Positions 46,547 through 57,735 of a DNA stretch of 64,000 nucleotides are shown one piece after another. The position numbers and the translations under genes are program-made. This DNA is from Tritrichomonas musculus (lineage: Eukaryota; Parabasalia; Tritrichomonadida; Tritrichomonadidae): contig JAPFFF010000032.1 of NCBI GenBank assembly GCA_039105265.1, forward strand, positions 535,001 through 599,000, in the 5' to 3' direction. Positions within the stretch are counted from its first letter, which is position 1. Each line of letters opens with the position of its first letter. The notes beneath the pieces are model-generated. The model was not told the DNA's origin, did not search any database, and saw only the letters and a program-made list of their open reading frames with translations.

Positions 46547-47530
46547 GTTTGGTTTAAGTTTAAGATCATTTTGGGCAAAAAGAAAATGTTGCTGCGTTAA
46601 ATAATTTAATTAAATTGATCCTAAAAAAGAATTTGTGTGTTTCACTTATTACTAAAATTTTTGTGAGAAAATATTGTTGCTATAGAAACTTTTTGAAAAT
46701 ACTTTGACCATATAAACTATCAAAATAATATAAAAAAATCGTTTAGTAAAAACTGTATAAAGTCGTTTAGTTTTTTTTTCATGGACAACAAAAATGATTA
46801 AAAATAGAGAAATTCTTTGGTGAATAAAATAATAAACGATATTCGAAAATAATTACACACATATAACCAAAAACGCAAAAAATTTTTTTAGAATATATAA
46901 TCTTTAGAGGTATTCATGTTAAGTGACTTAACGTCTTTTTGGATTTTAGAAATGCATTAATTCAATGACTATTAGAGTTTTAATATTCTAATTTATAAAA
47001 AAAACATACAATTGCTCTATATTATCTTCGGCAAGCATAACATTGTTAAAATATAAGAATTTTATTTTTTCAGATATATTAGAATTATTAGACTTTTTTT
47101 TAATAAGGATTAAAAATTCTTAAAAATTTTAATAAATATATAAAGAATTAAATATTGAGTTGGCTTTATATCTCATTTTAATATATTCGATATTTAAGGT
47201 ACAAATCCAGTACGTTATTTTTTGAATAGGAGAACGTTTATTATTTGAATAGTTGCATGTCTCTGAAAAAGTTTAAATTGACTAGGTTTGTTTTTGACAC
47301 TTATTTTACAATTTAAATAAACATTATGACATGTTATATGAAATGGATGAAAATAATTGTTTTTTATTTAACATGTCATCTTATTTTTTGAGAATGTCAA
47401 AAAAAAATTGCGGTTACTAAACGTACTGGATTTGTACCTTAAAAAAACAATGGATTTAACAAAAAAAAAAAAAAAAAAAAAAAAAGAATTAATAAAAATC
47501 CAACCAAATTTTTTTTCAGCCTAGCTTTTT

Positions 47531-47571
<41 letters not shown>

Positions 47572-47759
47572 TAATTATTGCGATTCATCTTAAGATATTT
47601 TGCGATCAATAAGAAATTTATGTGTTTAATTTTGAGAAAATTGGTTCCCAACAATATCGATGTTTTTTTGGGTGCAAAACGTCAAAATGTTCAAAAATCA
47701 AACAAACAAACAAAAAAAAAATAATAAATTGAAATTTTACAGATATTGGATAAAATATA

Positions 47760-47792
<33 letters not shown>

Positions 47793-48519
47793 TAGAAAAT
47801 GCCGATAATTTGAATCAAATAATTTGTTAAACATTTAAATAATTCTATTAATATTCATTTTTTCTAACAAATAAATCAAAATTAGCTTTTTTTCAAAGGA
47901 TTTCACAAAAGTGTTCACAAATTTTGTGAAAAACTAATATTTTAAAATAAATATTTTTTTTTGAAATAAAAATAAGTTAATATCTAAATAATTTTTTATT
48001 TAAAATATTATTAATCGATATATGTTTTAATTTATAATTATTTAATGTCAATATATATATATATTGAGATATTTTATATTGTTTTATAGAAAATCTTTCA
48101 TTTAAAATTCCAAATAAATATCGAAATATATTGAAAATAGTTTTTTTTTCTCACAAAAAAATGCTTAAGCAATATCTTGAAAATAAGCACATGGAATCAT
48201 ATAAAATTTGTAATTTATCTTAATTACATATTTTAAAATAGGTAAAAAAGGGCATATTTTAAAAGAGAAAAATAATAATATCTTTTTATATTTTCAACCA
48301 ATTCTATTTATTTATTTAGTAATATGCATATATGAGCAACAAAGAAAAAATATTTTGGGAAATACTTGCGAAATGATAAGTCTATGGAATGAAAAATACT
48401 TATGAATAAAAAAATTTGGGGGCTAAAATACAACTTTCAATAAAAAAATAAACAAAAAATCATTTAGCCCCCAAAATAGAAATGTGATATGAAAAATGGG
48501 GGCTAGAGTGCATTTTCCC
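46547..48519. other. Right arm of the AT-rich transposon, no genes
   Basis: About 2 kb of AT-rich DNA. Contains a 241-bp TTAA-flanked inverted-repeat element (47198-47438), an A run (about 47459-47484), a T run (about 47531-47563), a TA repeat (about 47767-47791) and, at its right end, three GGGGGCTA-type words that form the terminal inverted repeat. No coding region seen. Confidence 0.7.
47198..47438. mobile_element. 241-bp MITE with 19-bp inverted ends and TTAA borders
   Basis: GGTACAAATCCAGTACGTT at the left and its reverse complement at the right are near-perfect, and TTAA stands at both borders (47194-47197 and 47439-47442). Size, ends and the absence of coding fit a miniature inverted-repeat element; TTAA targets suggest piggyBac-type mobilisation, though a TA-target family cannot be excluded. 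Confidence 0.7.
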
Positions 48520-48528
48520 AGCAGAAAT
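48520..48528 (+). repeat. 9-bp target-site duplication, right copy
   Basis: AGCAGAAAT, identical to 11885-11893. Confidence 0.85.
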
Positions 48529-50729
48529 AGATAAAAAGATAGTTGGTGATTATTTAGATAAGCAAGGAGGATTAGAGTGATTTTGTAACCTTAATATTAT
48601 TGCAGGACAAGGTATTACTACATGGAACCCTGATGGAACATTAAAAGAGAAGAACTATGCAGCATCATTAAAGAAGCTATATGAACGTATTTCAACAAGT
48701 ACTCCTAATATACAGACATACTTGAATAAAATGAAGACGGATATAATTGATGTTACGGGTGCATCAGTAGTAGCACCTAATTCAAAATTAACTATTTTCG
48801 TTAAAGAGGTTAAAGAGCAAACTCTTGATGTTAGTACATACAACAAATTAGTAGCAGCATTAAATAATAATTATAATGGTTTGAAAAATGTTGTTGACTA
48901 TATATTTGATACTATGGATAAAATAGATAGGTTTAATGTGGAAGAATTTTTAGGTACTGAACTCATTGAAACATCATATACTGACATAACAAAAATTATC
49001 AAAAGAATCGGTGATGGATATTTTGAACAAGACCAAGTGCCAGTAAAGACATATAAACAATTTACTAAACAATTCGAAAAATTAGCATTATGTTTAATTG
49101 AAATCTTAATTGTTGAGAAAAAACTAAACCTATCATGCTGAAAAAAAAAGTACATCATCCTGGAGAACTAGATGAAACGAGTACAGGTCCTTGGGATGAA
49201 ACCATAATAACATATAAGCTTGATGATAAGCATGTAGATACTTTCACAGACTTAATAACACAGTTAAATACAAGCAATGATAATCTTAAGAAATGGTTGA
49301 CAAAATTAGAAAGTACTAAAACAATAGGTATCGATTTTATCCAATTAGATAATATCTCGGTCATAGAAGAAAAAACAGATGAGGAAACAAAAACAACCTC
49401 TTATGAAGTTAAACAAAAGCCTCCAAAAAGCTTAAATAATACTATCTCTAATATCAGTCTAAATAATAATAACATATCTAAATTAGAACCTATTAAAGTT
49501 GTTGAAAAAGAAACAAACACAACTACGAATGAAACCATATATGATATTAAGTCTAAGAAGATAAACACTTTTAAAGAATTTGTTGAGCAAGCAAACACTA
49601 CTAATGACAATATCAATAAATTATTAAATCAACTCAATAGTGATACTATCATATACACATACCTATTAGAAGCATTTGGTACAACACCATATATATGCAT
49701 AATTAATGAGACAACTAATGAACCAGAAATAAGACCTGTTAAAATAGAGATAGTAGAGGAATCACCAGAACCAGACAATACACAAGGACCAGAACCTAAT
49801 CCACCACCTGCTGATGACCAAATTCAAATTATTGGAGATGGTAGTGACACCTTTTATTTTCCATCTGGTGATGAACTGTCTGAGGCTTTTGAAAAAATAA
49901 AGAGTACTATAAAGTCACGTATCAAACCTAAGGAACTAGTACATGTAATAGTGAAAAAAATAATAACATTAGGTAAACAGCCATCAGCAATACTACAAAA
50001 ACTGCTAGTAAATATTATTGGAACGATGGTTGCAAAAAATGTTGTACCTTTCATTTTATCTTATCATGTAATAGATTATGCGTTAACTAATACCTTAAAG
50101 ATTATATATAATGTCGTCTACTTTTTATGGAATAGTGGAATACCATATTTATTATTTAAGGAGTATAATGGTACAAAAGAGGTTATTGTTATGATAATAA
50201 ACTATGAAAAGAATAAAGGTGATTATATTGGTAAGATAGACCATAATATTGATGAACTTGTTGACCGATTTAGTGAACTATTACCATCGAGGGAAACTGT
50301 TGATGCATTAAAGAGCAAAGGATATGAAATATATGAAGTAGCATATACCTCTTTTCCAATATTTTGGTCTAATGTATGGAGTAAGATGAAAACTATATTT
50401 ACTACAATATGGTAAGGAGTTAAAAAGTTTGGTATAAATACCTTTTTATTCTTTACAGGTGAGGATAGTGATGGAAAAGGAACATTTTGGGAAAATTGTC
50501 CTCATATGGTGAGGATTACAATAATAGCTTTCATCATGAGTGCAGCCTTGGTTACTATTGGAGTTCTTGCAGTTGAGTATGATATTTTCCCAATTTTTAG
50601 TCTATTCTTTGATGGATTAGATTGGATATATAATATATAGTTGGCAATGGTGCACAGTTAATAGAGAATGATGAAATTGTTGACCCTGATGGAAATATAT
50701 ATTCCTTCTTCATTTCTTGTTTACTTTAA
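48529..50729 (+). pseudogene. Fibre-like gene relic of the oldest Polinton, main part
   Basis: Coding-like text on the plus strand, broken, with several breaks. It contains fibre-type heptad and beta segments (VSTYNKLVAALNNNYN; ITKIIKRIGDGYF), a duplicated module (FTDLITQLNTSNDNLKKWL and FKEFVEQANTTNDNINKLL; TTSYEVKQK and ETIYDIKSK), a Pro-rich linker (PEPDNTQGPEPNPPP) and a hydrophobic C-terminal region (IIAFIMSAALVTIGVLAV). The start of the gene lies across the inserted transposon at 11733-11893. Sequence family differs from the fibres of the two younger Polintons, although place and general design are the same. Confidence 0.65.
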
Positions 50730-51559
50730 TGAGTTTTTCATGTCTATTTTCAAGTTTATATTAACCTATCTAAATCCTCATTTCTGCCTTCTTCAATTGT
50801 TGGCCTCCTGATATTATAAAACTAATTGCTTCCGCATTCAATATCTAAATTTGATCTTATTCTTCGGGGCGGTACTCCAAGTTGAGTTTGAAATCTTATT
50901 TGATTGCATTTAGTTTCAGAACAGCAATTGCGATGAGCCTGAACAAAATGATTGTCGAGTAGGTAATTATTGTGAACCAAAAAGCTCTCCTGCATATTGA
51001 AAGTAAAGTAATGCATATCATTGAAATTTGTAAATATATTGAAAACTAATTTCGCATTGCATCTATCTTGAGCAAAAGTGCATGAATATATAACTGTATG
51101 AGAAATTTTGACTTGTCAAATATGCCGAGAAAGGGCAAAAACAATTTCGAGTTATATTGTTAATTTTGGAACATGATAACACGATTTGATTCATATTGAA
51201 AGTGTACAAATCAAGCGCGCCAATGGAAATAAATAAACTGTTTTCCACTTTTTGAAAAGATGGTTTTTGAATGCTTTTTATTTCTTTCCATTTTTATTAT
51301 TTGTTCTTAACAAAATAACTTTTTGAGAGTATAAACCATTCAAAAAGTTGATTGACGAAAAAACGATTCTCCTGATTTCAGAGTGGTCATGACTCATAAA
51401 AAAGGATGTAATTGCTAGTATTAACATTATTTAATGACCTATTTTAAATTATAATATATTAATATTCATTTATATATATATTTGTATATTTATAATATTA
51501 ATAATATAATGGGATAATTAGTGCTAACATTTATTAGGTTCGGATTACATGTTTAATAC
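50730..51559. other. Region without a recognised gene
   Basis: Mixed AT-rich DNA. A minus-strand stretch near 50822-51000 has slightly higher GC and an open frame (NCCSETKCNQIRFQTQLG) that might be an old gene fragment, but I cannot link it to a family. Confidence 0.5.
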
Positions 51560-51619
51560 GTGCATTGTGAATATAGTATTGTTTTTGTTCAAGAAATGTG
51601 TGAGTTTAATTACTTAGAA

Positions 51620-52012
51620 ATGAGTTCCAGAGAAACATCTTCTACGAAGAGTAAGAATAAGTATACAACACAAACAAGCTTAGAAGAGTTGTATACTACA
51701 GACGACTTAACATTACTTAAGAGAGCGATTGCAGAGTTAACTGCTAAGAGAGATTATAAGACTCTTAAACCCCTGTTCCGTCGCAATCCAAATGCTAGTA
51801 AGTTCGATACTAGATCCTTAAATGAAGATATACCCAATAAACGATTCACGAAACGTAATGGTAAGCTCTGCAATGTATCTAGAGCAGTTCCGCGAAAGCA
51901 GAATGAAGAAGAACAGAATGATGCATACACATATAAATACAGGTATTATGATATAAATTCGAATTTGTTTAAATATACTTTTAAAAGCCTGACAATCGTG
52001 ACAATTTTTTGA
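51620..52012 (+). pseudogene. 126-residue-type Polinton gene, relic copy
   Basis: The product (SLEELYTTDDLTLLKRAIAE; LFRRNPNASKFD; RFTKRNGKLCNVSR) closely matches the gene at 63258-63635. Upstream DNA is also conserved (GTTTAATTAC then TAGAAATGAG in both), so both derive from related Polintons. The C-terminal end of the frame differs from the other copy and looks unreliable. A basic middle with RRNP and KRNGK suggests nucleic-acid contact. Function unknown. Confidence 0.6.
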
Positions 52013-52279
52013 ATGTTTATAATAACTTCTTTTTCGTAAATGGCATGCCTTTTTCTTATAAAAACAAAAAGGACAATAACTTTCAAAATTCTTATGAGGA
52101 AAATATATTTTACCGTATCTCGCGAATCGTCGAACATTTTTGTTATACTCCGTATAATGGTTTTTTAAATCTTATATTTTTAAATATCGATTATAAGATG
52201 AGAACTTAGAAGCAGCATTTTAATAAAAATTATCTTAAAAATTCAATACTTTAAAGATTTTATTATTATTATATTAATA

Positions 52280-53621
52280 CCCCGTTTTCTCCTCGACGTT
52301 GCAGAATAGCAGAAAAGTGACATTTTCATTCAATTTTTCAATTAAAAATAATGAAAAATTTTATATTTCTCTTTCAATTTTTATCACCCTCTCAATTTAT
52401 TGAAAATTAGAAATTTTTTCGTTGTTGAGTTTTAAAAGTGAATTTACTCTTTCAATAATCTTTCAGTTCTTTTGGTATTTAAGAAATATATTAGTTACAT
52501 ATAGGTGCATCTGATGAATATAATATCTTCATTTTTTCAAAAAAAAAATATTCATAATATATCGATATTTTTTTATCATATCAAGTAAAGCCTGCAATCG
52601 TTTTCCATTATGTTTTCTCGCTAATGCTTTATATATTTATCCAAAAAGAAAAGGTTTAAATTTTTCGCGTCTCAAAAAGTGGGAGAAATTATCAATTTTC
52701 TCAATCAATATTTAGTTTTTTGGAAATATTTTCAGCATTTTAATTAATCATCATGTACTCTATTTAAATATATAAGAGATAAAAGATTTTAATTTTTTCG
52801 TTGTAATAAGATGTTTTGCAAATCTTTATAAAAATGAAAATAAAGAGCAAAAAGCATACCATCAGGCATAAATTCTTTTATTCTTTTGATTTATTACTAT
52901 TTTAGCATTTCAAAAAAAATGATATTATTATTGATAAATTATAATCAATGTAAAATGGAAATAGTATTACAATCATTCATAATCTTTAATTATAATACAA
53001 ATTAAAATCAAATGTTTAATAAAAACTCATAACAATAAAAAAATAAAAAAAAAATATTAAAAAATATAGAATAATGTTTTAAAAAAATAAATGAAAACGA
53101 TTACATAGATAAAATAAATGCGAGTAAAATTAGAATGAGTCATAATTAATGGCTCTATAGTACAAATTATGAAGATAAAAATAATTTGTGAAAAATCATT
53201 AAAATAGCATATCGTGTAAAAGTACAAACTGAGGGAAGGTTGATTTGAAGTTTAATTTAGGCTTATTTGAAATTTCTAAGGATTTGAATATGTCGATCAG
53301 TTAAAAACATCAAAAAATATATAAAAATGAGCATTTCAAAATAAGGAAAGCTGTTTAAATGAGGTCAGGATCAAAGAAATAAAGAAATTGAAACGAATTT
53401 AGTGCTTCTTTGCTTATTATTTGTTTACAATAAAAAATAATTATAAAAATCGGTTTCTTTCAAAAAAATATCGTTTCTTTTATTTCTCTAAAAAATACTT
53501 ATAAAATGCTCTCTTTCCTCAAAAAATCCAATATATTTATATATAATAAAGCTAATTTTATAAAGATTGATTTTTTTGGTGTCACTTTTCTGCTATTCTG
53601 CAAGGTGATGAGAAAACGGGG
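52280..53621. mobile_element. 1.34-kb TA-flanked non-autonomous DNA transposon
   Basis: Terminal inverted repeats of about 42 bp (52280-52321 and 53581-53621) begin CCCCGTTTTCTC and contain GCAGAATAGCAGAAAAGTGAC; both ends are flanked by TA (52278-52279 and 53622-53623), as in Tc1/mariner-type insertions. The interior is AT-rich without an open gene, so it depends on a transposase elsewhere or is a decayed copy. The repeats match in about nine of ten positions, implying a moderately old insertion. Confidence 0.8.
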
Positions 53622-54026
53622 TATCTTTTAAAATATTTCAAATAATAGAATTATAAAGGATGTTTTATTGTATAAATTAAATTTAAAATATATAAATAAA
53701 TATATTCAAACTTATATATATTTGTAATTGGAATAATAATGAAATGAAGATTGAACATATATTTGAAAATAAATTGAATGAATATTTGAGCGTTTAAAAT
53801 CTCTAGATTAAACAATTAAAAAAGAACATATAAAAATTTTTATATGGTTTGCTGAGGAAGCTGATGAAAATTAATACAAATTTAATGAAGATTAATTGGG
53901 TAATATTAATTTTTCAAAAAATTGATCTAAAAATTTTGAGTTTTTTATCGGTTAATTTTGTATGATTGACTACTTTTTTATTGCAATTTTTTCAATAAAC
54001 TTACTCAATTCTTTATCGAAAAAATT

Positions 54027-54031
54027 TCATA
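54027..54031 (+). promoter_or_regulatory. Trichomonad-type initiator (TCATA) before the subtilisin gene
   Basis: TCA+1YW with the A at 54029, exactly 15 nt before the ATG at 54044. In trichomonads the initiator usually lies within about 20 nt of the start codon and sets the transcription start. This supports 54044 as the start. Confidence 0.5.
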
Positions 54032-54043
54032 GACATTTTAATA

Positions 54044-57000
54044 ATGGTAGTTGGATCGCCAAATTACCTAAATTTATCTCCTTTCCGAGTATCATCATCT
54101 GCAAGGAAGATATCTGCGCCATTTGCTTCCCACTGGTTTCTCATTCAAGTTATTTCTTCCATAATCGATATTTCAACTTTTGGAAATTCAAAGAACATTT
54201 ATTTTTCCAGTGAAAATATGGTCGCTGACGGATGGTTTCGTATGTACCTTAACCAAGATCAATTTCAATTTTTGAAAGATTCTACTCACTTTGAGTTATA
54301 TCCGATTGAAAAGAAATTGAAAATTTCTCCACGTAAAGTTCCAGAAAAAGGCAATTATTTTGTACATGCTTCAAGCGATTGGACTTCCCCTGGCAATTCA
54401 CGCATTGTATACCGTATTTCAGACACCATATTTTATGTTGAAAATTTAATAATTGACGATAACGTAATGAACGACCCCCGAATTTTAGAAATCAATCCCT
54501 CAGGCACCATAGAGATGCTTAATCGATATAACACAGGTTTCCTCGATAATGGCAATCAAATATCTACATATAACAATGGAATCTTTGCTCCAATCCGATC
54601 AGTGCATAACCTAGGTATTAACGGTTCAGGGCAAGTTATAAACGTTGTTGATTCCGGCGTAGATGTCTTTAACGCCTTCTTTTACGATCCAAACAATTCA
54701 CTCGACTCAATAACGAGCAAAACCAACCGAAACCACAGAAAAGTCATCAGAATTGAGCCCTATGCTGACAACACAGATTTAGTTGCCGGTCACGGAACAC
54801 ATGTTGCTGGAACAGCTGCAGGAAAAGCTTATTGTGACAAATGCGGCATTTCACAGTATAACGGCATTGCAAGTGAATCCAAATTGTACTTTTCTGACAT
54901 CGGAGACTCGGAAACAGGCCAAAATTCAGGCAGAGTTGACTTGATCACGCAAGCACAAATCTTCGACGAGCTAGACGTTCATGTTTCATCGAACAGCTGG
55001 GGATACTCGACCAATGAGAAAGAGATTGAATTCAGCTACAACAAGGCAGCCTATGACAACCCAGATGTCTTGTATGTCTTTGCAGCAGGAAACAGTGGCA
55101 AGTACAACACAATCTACTGCCCAGGCAATGCCAAAAACATAGCCACTGTTGGATCAGTCGAGAAAACTTCATCTGCAATTTTAGAAATTTCTAAAGTTGA
55201 AGTTTTCATTCAAAATGACAAGACAAAAGTGGCAGCTGTTGATTCAGCCAGTCTAATCTATAAGGCTTCAGTTGACGAAGAAATGAAATACTATGTCAAC
55301 TTGCCTTGGACCAAATATGAGAGTCCGTACTTGCCACAGGACTGCACAGAATACACAGTGGAAGAATGCCACTTTGATGAAAGAGTCAATGCAACAATTT
55401 GTGAAAATGTGACTAAAAAGAATTGCTCAGAACTAGTACCTAGACCTGACTTTGACGGAAACAAATATTTCAATGGTAAAATAGCAATTTTGAATACTGA
55501 AAAAGTTTCAGGTCCTGAAGAAGATCAGGACTTTTGCGATAAAGCCAAATATGCTTCAAACTTTGGTGCAGTTGCAGCAATTTGTGCTCCAAGTTCTACC
55601 TATTTCAAGTGCGAAGTAGATCCACCTATTCCATTAATTCGTGTTTCTAGCATTGATGATATAAAGACAGTGTTAGAGATGGGAGATATTTCACTCATGC
55701 CTTATGGAGGCGATGAAAATGCACAGTTTCCAAAAGCCTCTTATCAAGCCTCTAAAGGACCGGCTGATTCAGGCCTATTTAAGCCAGACATAAGTACACC
55801 TGGAGGCATGGTCTATAGTGCTAAGGGACATGGTCCTAACACAGAAGGAGTTGTAGTTAATGCCTCTTACAGCAGCAATATTCGTTATTCTTCAGGTACA
55901 TCAATGGCAACTCCTGCAGCTTCAGCACTTGCAGTTCTAATTCTTCAGTATCTTCGCGATGGCTTCTATCCTGGTCTAAAGAGAGGTTCTGGTCCATCAC
56001 TCACACCAACTTCTTGCTTATTGAGATCAATTTTGGTTAATACAGCCCAAAAGCCAGCATCCCTTGTCCCTGAATCAAAATCGCAGCCTCGATCTGACGT
56101 TGGTTTTGGTGTCCCAATTTTGGATGTAGCTTTAGGCTTCAATGGCAAAGGATTTCGTTTCATTGACAATGAAACTATTGGAACACAATCACATCGTGTT
56201 TATACCATTAAAGCTGATTCCAACTCAGCTGATTTGAATGTTACTCTTGTCTATTTGGATCCTCCTTTGGATACTTCAAATGAAGCCATTTTCTTTGCCG
56301 ATCTTGATCTCTACGTTAAGGCGCCAAATGGAAACGTTTACATGGGCAACAACATTTCTGACGGCGAATCATTAACTCTTATAGAAAGAGTTGTCATTGA
56401 CAAAGAAGACATTCCTGAAAATGGCGGTGAATTTGAAATACATGTTATTTCAAGCAAGTATCCAATTGAATCAACAAAGATCCTCTACGCTATTGCCGTT
56501 AACGGTCCTTTTGAGCAATCAAACATGGAGAAGAATCCTCTTTATCTACCTTCAAAAGAGCCTGCTGATAATGATTGTCCAAACAACTGCAATGGAAATG
56601 GAAGCTGCAATAAAGGCATGTGTGTTTGCAAGGATGGTTTTGTCGGTCCTTATTGTTCAATTGCCGTTTCTCCTATTAAAGATGGCGAATCCTATGACCT
56701 TCCTTATGAATACGGGCAAATTAAATACTTCAAGTTGCCTTTGAATGATCCTACTCTGGGTAATGGTGTTGAGGTTTCCTTCGATATTGTTAAGAGCTTC
56801 AATTTGGGACCCGTTTACTTCTGCACTTCATTTAATGAAAATCCAGGCAAAATTTGGAACGCTGGTTGGGAATGTCACTTAGCTTGTCCTCCTCCTGAAG
56901 ATGCTGAAGAAGACGAAGATTATCCTTTCTTCCAGAATTATACAATCAAGGTGCCAGTGAATGAAAACCCATCAGCTATGAATATTGCTCTTTACTCTAG

Positions 57001-57259
57001 TTATTATGAAAAGAAAAATGTTGGACTGAATAACATCAAGCTAAAGAGAACTGCACCATCCAAAGGACCTACAATTGAGCCTACTTCCTCAAGTGGTGAT
57101 AAGAAGAAGGTAAATAGTTTCCCATTACTTGCTATCATTCTCGTTTCTATAGTTGCTGTTCTCGTTGTTGCTTCAATCATTATCCTTATATTTGCAGTTC
57201 GAAAGAAGAAAGAATATAATACTGCCCCAGTAAGTATGACCTTAATCTCAAACGCTTAA
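54044..57259 (+). CDS. Subtilisin-like serine protease, membrane-anchored (family S8)
   Basis: 1071 residues. Catalytic triad: Asp in VVDSGVD (about 203), His in GHGTHVAGT (about 252), Ser in SGTSMATPAAS (about 617); oxyanion Asn in FAAGNSG (about 347). Between Asn and Ser is a large insert with a PA-like domain (NGKIAILNTEKV; FGAVAAICAPSS) and a Cys-containing acidic loop. After the catalytic domain come a beta-sandwich (about 700-830), an EGF-like module (CPNNCNGNGSCNKGMCVC, about 845-872), another beta region, one membrane span (FPLLAIILVSIVAVLVVAS, about 1026-1045) and a short basic tail. A surface protease that can process proteins of parasite or host. A signal peptide is not obvious; the Met at 54218 is an alternative start. 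The stop is followed at once by an A run that may act as poly(A) signal. Confidence 0.9.
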   Translation: MVVGSPNYLNLSPFRVSSSARKISAPFASHWFLIQVISSIIDISTFGNSKNIYFSSENMVADGWFRMYLNQDQFQFLKDSTHFELYPIEKKLKISPRKVPEKGNYFVHASSDWTSPGNSRIVYRISDTIFYVENLIIDDNVMNDPRILEINPSGTIEMLNRYNTGFLDNGNQISTYNNGIFAPIRSVHNLGINGSGQVINVVDSGVDVFNAFFYDPNNSLDSITSKTNRNHRKVIRIEPYADNTDLVAGHGTHVAGTAAGKAYCDKCGISQYNGIASESKLYFSDIGDSETGQNSGRVDLITQAQIFDELDVHVSSNSWGYSTNEKEIEFSYNKAAYDNPDVLYVFAAGNSGKYNTIYCPGNAKNIATVGSVEKTSSAILEISKVEVFIQNDKTKVAAVDSASLIYKASVDEEMKYYVNLPWTKYESPYLPQDCTEYTVEECHFDERVNATICENVTKKNCSELVPRPDFDGNKYFNGKIAILNTEKVSGPEEDQDFCDKAKYASNFGAVAAICAPSSTYFKCEVDPPIPLIRVSSIDDIKTVLEMGDISLMPYGGDENAQFPKASYQASKGPADSGLFKPDISTPGGMVYSAKGHGPNTEGVVVNASYSSNIRYSSGTSMATPAASALAVLILQYLRDGFYPGLKRGSGPSLTPTSCLLRSILVNTAQKPASLVPESKSQPRSDVGFGVPILDVALGFNGKGFRFIDNETIGTQSHRVYTIKADSNSADLNVTLVYLDPPLDTSNEAIFFADLDLYVKAPNGNVYMGNNISDGESLTLIERVVIDKEDIPENGGEFEIHVISSKYPIESTKILYAIAVNGPFEQSNMEKNPLYLPSKEPADNDCPNNCNGNGSCNKGMCVCKDGFVGPYCSIAVSPIKDGESYDLPYEYGQIKYFKLPLNDPTLGNGVEVSFDIVKSFNLGPVYFCTSFNENPGKIWNAGWECHLACPPPEDAEEDEDYPFFQNYTIKVPVNENPSAMNIALYSSYYEKKNVGLNNIKLKRTAPSKGPTIEPTSSSGDKKKVNSFPLLAIILVSIVAVLVVASIIILIFAVRKKKEYNTAPVSMTLISNA

Positions 57260-57340
57260 AAAAAAAAAGCTAAGACAATTCAATAATTATTACCTTGCTC
57301 TTAAACGATTAAAAAATTGATTTAAAACCTCTATTTTCAC

Positions 57341-57380
<40 letters not shown>

Positions 57381-57735
57381 TATAGTTTGCAATTAAGGCA
57401 ATCTTTTCCAACTGCATTTGGATCATTCGCAGAATGAATCATTGTGGCTTTATTGCAAGGATGAATTGACTCAAATTGAAATTAGAAGTAAAACAGTATT
57501 TATTACTTTCAACGCTTTTTTCTGATCAAATCTTTTTTTTAAAAAAATAAAAATAAAAAATAAAAAAAAAATGCAAAATTTTTATTTGAAAATTTATGAA
57601 TGTGATCACTCAAATTTAAATCGTCATCTGCATTTATTACAGTTGTGCATGTCAATATGACATATAATATAATTATTTATGGCCAGCTCTTTTTCATAAT
57701 AATGAATACCTTCATAAAATAAACTATAAAAAAGG
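57260..57735. other. Convergent intergenic region
   Basis: Separates the 3' ends of the protease and the kinase/Sel1 gene. Contains a long T run followed by an A run (about 57342-57380). Nothing else recognised. Confidence 0.7.

Larger units (their letters stand above)
11894..48519. mobile_element. AT-rich DNA transposon with 9-bp target duplication (MULE-like, non-autonomous), carrying nested Polintons
   Basis: Own sequence: 11894-12310 plus 46547-48519, about 2.4 kb once the nested Polinton and its duplication are subtracted. Ends: the left starts GGGGAAC and the right, read inward, starts GGGAAAA; both then carry repeated TAGCCCCCA/GGCCCCCA words in T-rich DNA over about 100 bp (two on the left, three on the right). 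The exact 9-bp flanking duplication fits the Mutator-like superfamily, which is common in trichomonads. I see no transposase gene, so it is probably non-autonomous or a shell. It sits inside the oldest Polinton relic and was itself the target of the Polinton at 12311-46541. Confidence 0.7.

Noticed and set aside
53962-54213. Alternative first exon with hydrophobic N-terminus overlapping the protease start
   Set aside because: It could supply a signal peptide through an intron, but I see no trichomonad-type splice signals, and the initiator at 54027 favours the start at 54044.
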